Below are positions 4,686 to 5,997 of a stretch of 5,997 nucleotides of DNA, in pieces; within the stretch, counting starts at the first letter, position 1, and the number at the start of each line of letters is the position of its first letter. The notes below the pieces were generated by a model that had not been told where the DNA came from, searched no databases, and worked only from the letters and a program-made list of their open reading frames with translations. The translations under genes and the position numbers were made by a program. The stretch lies in contig DGUF01000115.1 of the NCBI GenBank assembly GCA_002394525.1, positions 5,062 through 11,058 on the forward strand. Reading direction: 5' to 3'. This DNA comes from Lachnospiraceae bacterium UBA4317 (lineage in GTDB: Bacteria; Bacillota_A; Clostridia; Lachnospirales; Lachnospiraceae).

Positions 4686-4832
4686 CGTGGCTGTCTGAAC
4701 TGTAACAATCAATGATCTCAGAGCACGTAAATGGTCTTTTTCTCCCTTTGCGGAGCGGAGGGCGTTGCGGGGAAAAACCGCGGACAGACTCCGGGAAAGG
4801 CCGGTTGAAGCGTTCCGGAAAGGAGGGAAATT
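4686..4832 (+). other. Leader region of the Ig-like repeat gene
   Basis: No gene is seen here. Several short dyads are present: CCCT / AGGG (4744-4747, 4759-4762), GCGG / CCGC around GGAAAAA (4767-4770, 4778-4781) and CCGG / CCGG (4791-4794, 4801-4804). ACTCCGG (4788-4794) could pair with CCGG and GGAG just before the start and so cover the ribosome binding site AGGAGG (4821-4826, six bases before the ATG). I could not match it to a known riboswitch, and no confident promoter hexamers were found. Confidence 0.35.
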
Positions 4833-5997
4833 ATGGGAAAAAAGATAGGAAAACTTTTAACAGCGATGATGCTGTGCGCGGTATTTCTGCTTGTGTGCAC
4901 AGCCTTTGAAAAACCGGTCGTTGCCGCCGGGAGCACTCTCGAAGACGAGCTGGCCGCGGAGGATACCTTCGAAGGGACCGATTCGGAGGAGGAGCTCGTC
5001 TCAACCGTTATGGAGGCGGATCCAGAAGACCTCGTGGGGACGGAGCAGGAGGCAGAGCCCCGGCAGGAGCTTGTGATCAAGGCACATCCGGAGACCAGGT
5101 TCATCAAGGAGGGGCAGACCGCGGTATTTAAAGTCTCCGCGACAGGCAGGGACCTCTCCTACCGCTGGGAGTACCGCAGGGCCAACGAGGAGGAGTGGCA
5201 CAAATCCACGGCCCAGGGCCATGACACAGCCACTCTGAAGGTTGCGGACGTCCCCGCCAGGCACAACGGCTACCGTTATCGCTGCCGCATCAAGGATGCC
5301 TACGGTAAGAGAGTTTATACCAAAACCGCGGTCATGTATGTCCTGGGCATCCGCCTGGATCCCCCGGACCAGTACAAGAGGGTCGGAGCATCTGCGACCT
5401 TCCATGTCACTGCCTCGGGCAGGGGACTGGAGTACAGCTGGCAGATGCAGCGGCCTGACCAGGACGCGTGGGTGACGCCCACAGGCGAGGACAGGTACAC
5501 GGATACCCTCTACATCCCGGAGGTCAAGGCGGGGCACAACGGCTATGCCTTCCGCTGCAGGGTGGAGGACGAAGCCGGGCATGTCGTCTACTGCAGCTCG
5601 GCAAAACTCTATGTCCTGTCGATCAGCAAAAACCCGTCTACGGTCGATATCGTGAGCGGCGGGACCGCCTCCTTCAGCGTCTCCGCGAGAGGAGCCGGCC
5701 TGCACTATCAGTGGGAGGTAAAGGAACCGGGCGGATCCTGGAGAAATTCCACCAGCTACGGATGCTATTCCAGTACGCTCAGAGTCAGCGGCTGGACTGA
5801 CTACCACGGCTACCACTTCCGCTGCAAGGTGATGGACGGCGGAGGCAACTCGGTCTACAGCAATGCCGCCTCCCTTCACGTCCTGGGCATCACCAGGAAT
5901 CCTTCCAATAAGACGGTCAGGGCGGGGCAGTCGGCCTCCTTCACCATCGGCGCGACCGGATCGGGCCTCAAGTACCAGTGGCAGGTCAAGCCGCCCT
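4833..5997 (+). CDS. Secreted tandem Ig-like repeat protein, 3' end beyond the window
   Basis: The reading frame is open from ATG 4833 to the window edge (388 residues so far, no stop). Residues 1-32 form a Sec signal peptide: basic MGKKIGK, a hydrophobic core (LLTAMMLCAVFLLVCTAF), then VVAA with probable cleavage near residues 31-33. Residues 34-79 are an acidic, low-complexity linker rich in Glu and Asp. Then come Ig-like repeats of about 90 residues: about 80-171, 172-262, 263-351 and a partial one from 352. Each has a Trp in an (S/Q)-x-W motif (Trp112, 203, 294, 383) and the first three end with NGYxxRCRxxD or similar (Cys151, 242, 331), then YVL or HVL. Only one Cys is kept per repeat, so the usual Ig disulfide is absent. 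AGGAGG (4821-4826) supports the start. Such proteins usually sit on the surface as adhesins or stalks; the effector or anchor domain would be in the missing C-terminal part. Confidence 0.88.
   Translation, partial: MGKKIGKLLTAMMLCAVFLLVCTAFEKPVVAAGSTLEDELAAEDTFEGTDSEEELVSTVMEADPEDLVGTEQEAEPRQELVIKAHPETRFIKEGQTAVFKVSATGRDLSYRWEYRRANEEEWHKSTAQGHDTATLKVADVPARHNGYRYRCRIKDAYGKRVYTKTAVMYVLGIRLDPPDQYKRVGASATFHVTASGRGLEYSWQMQRPDQDAWVTPTGEDRYTDTLYIPEVKAGHNGYAFRCRVEDEAGHVVYCSSAKLYVLSISKNPSTVDIVSGGTASFSVSARGAGLHYQWEVKEPGGSWRNSTSYGCYSSTLRVSGWTDYHGYHFRCKVMDGGGNSVYSNAASLHVLGITRNPSNKTVRAGQSASFTIGATGSGLKYQWQVKPP

Noticed and set aside
3962..4708. Minus-strand open frame of 248 codons opposite the FNT gene
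   Set aside because: Antisense shadow of a clear membrane protein; its N-terminus is a translation of the 15-bp repeats (an ITMRS-like motif repeated), which is not evidence of a gene.
4686..4832. Riboswitch in the leader of the Ig-like gene
   Set aside because: Short dyads exist and could cover the ribosome binding site, but I could not match conserved cores of c-di-GMP, c-di-AMP, cobalamin or other common riboswitches.
5001..5879. Minus-strand open frame of 292 codons opposite the Ig-like repeat gene
   Set aside because: Shadow of the plus-strand frame, which has a signal peptide, a strong ribosome binding site and clear domain repeats.

Overview
The window looks like chromosomal DNA from a fairly GC-rich member of the Clostridia, most likely Lachnospiraceae. 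The grounds are strong GGAGG-type ribosome binding sites, a DUF4317-type protein, a short FNT channel, and a secreted protein built from tandem Ig-like repeats; all are families I associate with gut and rumen Firmicutes. There is no rRNA, tRNA, CRISPR array or transposase. The species assignment is inference.

Layout: a terminator (about 33-68) lies beyond the 3' end of a minus-strand DUF4317 gene (145-1278, TTG start). The gap 1279-1577 holds two terminator-like hairpins that point rightwards and a run of 7-bp tandem repeats. Next, on the minus strand, is a small gene (1578-2006) encoding a double-glycine-type export leader fused through a Pro/Lys-rich linker to an SH3b-like domain. A compact divergent promoter region (2007-2122) separates it from an unrecognised plus-strand gene (2123-2641). 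After a repeat-rich gap comes an OmpR/SARP-like response regulator with an altered receiver domain (2881-3693). A roughly 160-bp imperfect inverted-repeat element begins at that gene's stop codon (3692-3853). It is followed by a short formate/nitrite-transporter family channel (3941-4555), a set of 15-bp tandem repeats with dyad symmetry (4593-4666), and the 5' part of a secreted tandem Ig-like repeat protein (4833 to the window edge).

How the genes may work together: no complete pathway is visible. The most unusual gene is the leader-SH3b one. It reads like a substrate for a C39-peptidase ABC exporter (PCAT), but its mature part would be a folded wall-binding-type domain rather than a short bacteriocin. 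No exporter or modifying enzyme lies in the window, so the partner must be encoded elsewhere. The adjacent unknown gene shares its promoter region and may be co-regulated. The response regulator has no sensor kinase beside it. The Ig-like protein and the SH3b protein both point to cell-surface or secreted functions, but a link between them is only inferred from proximity.
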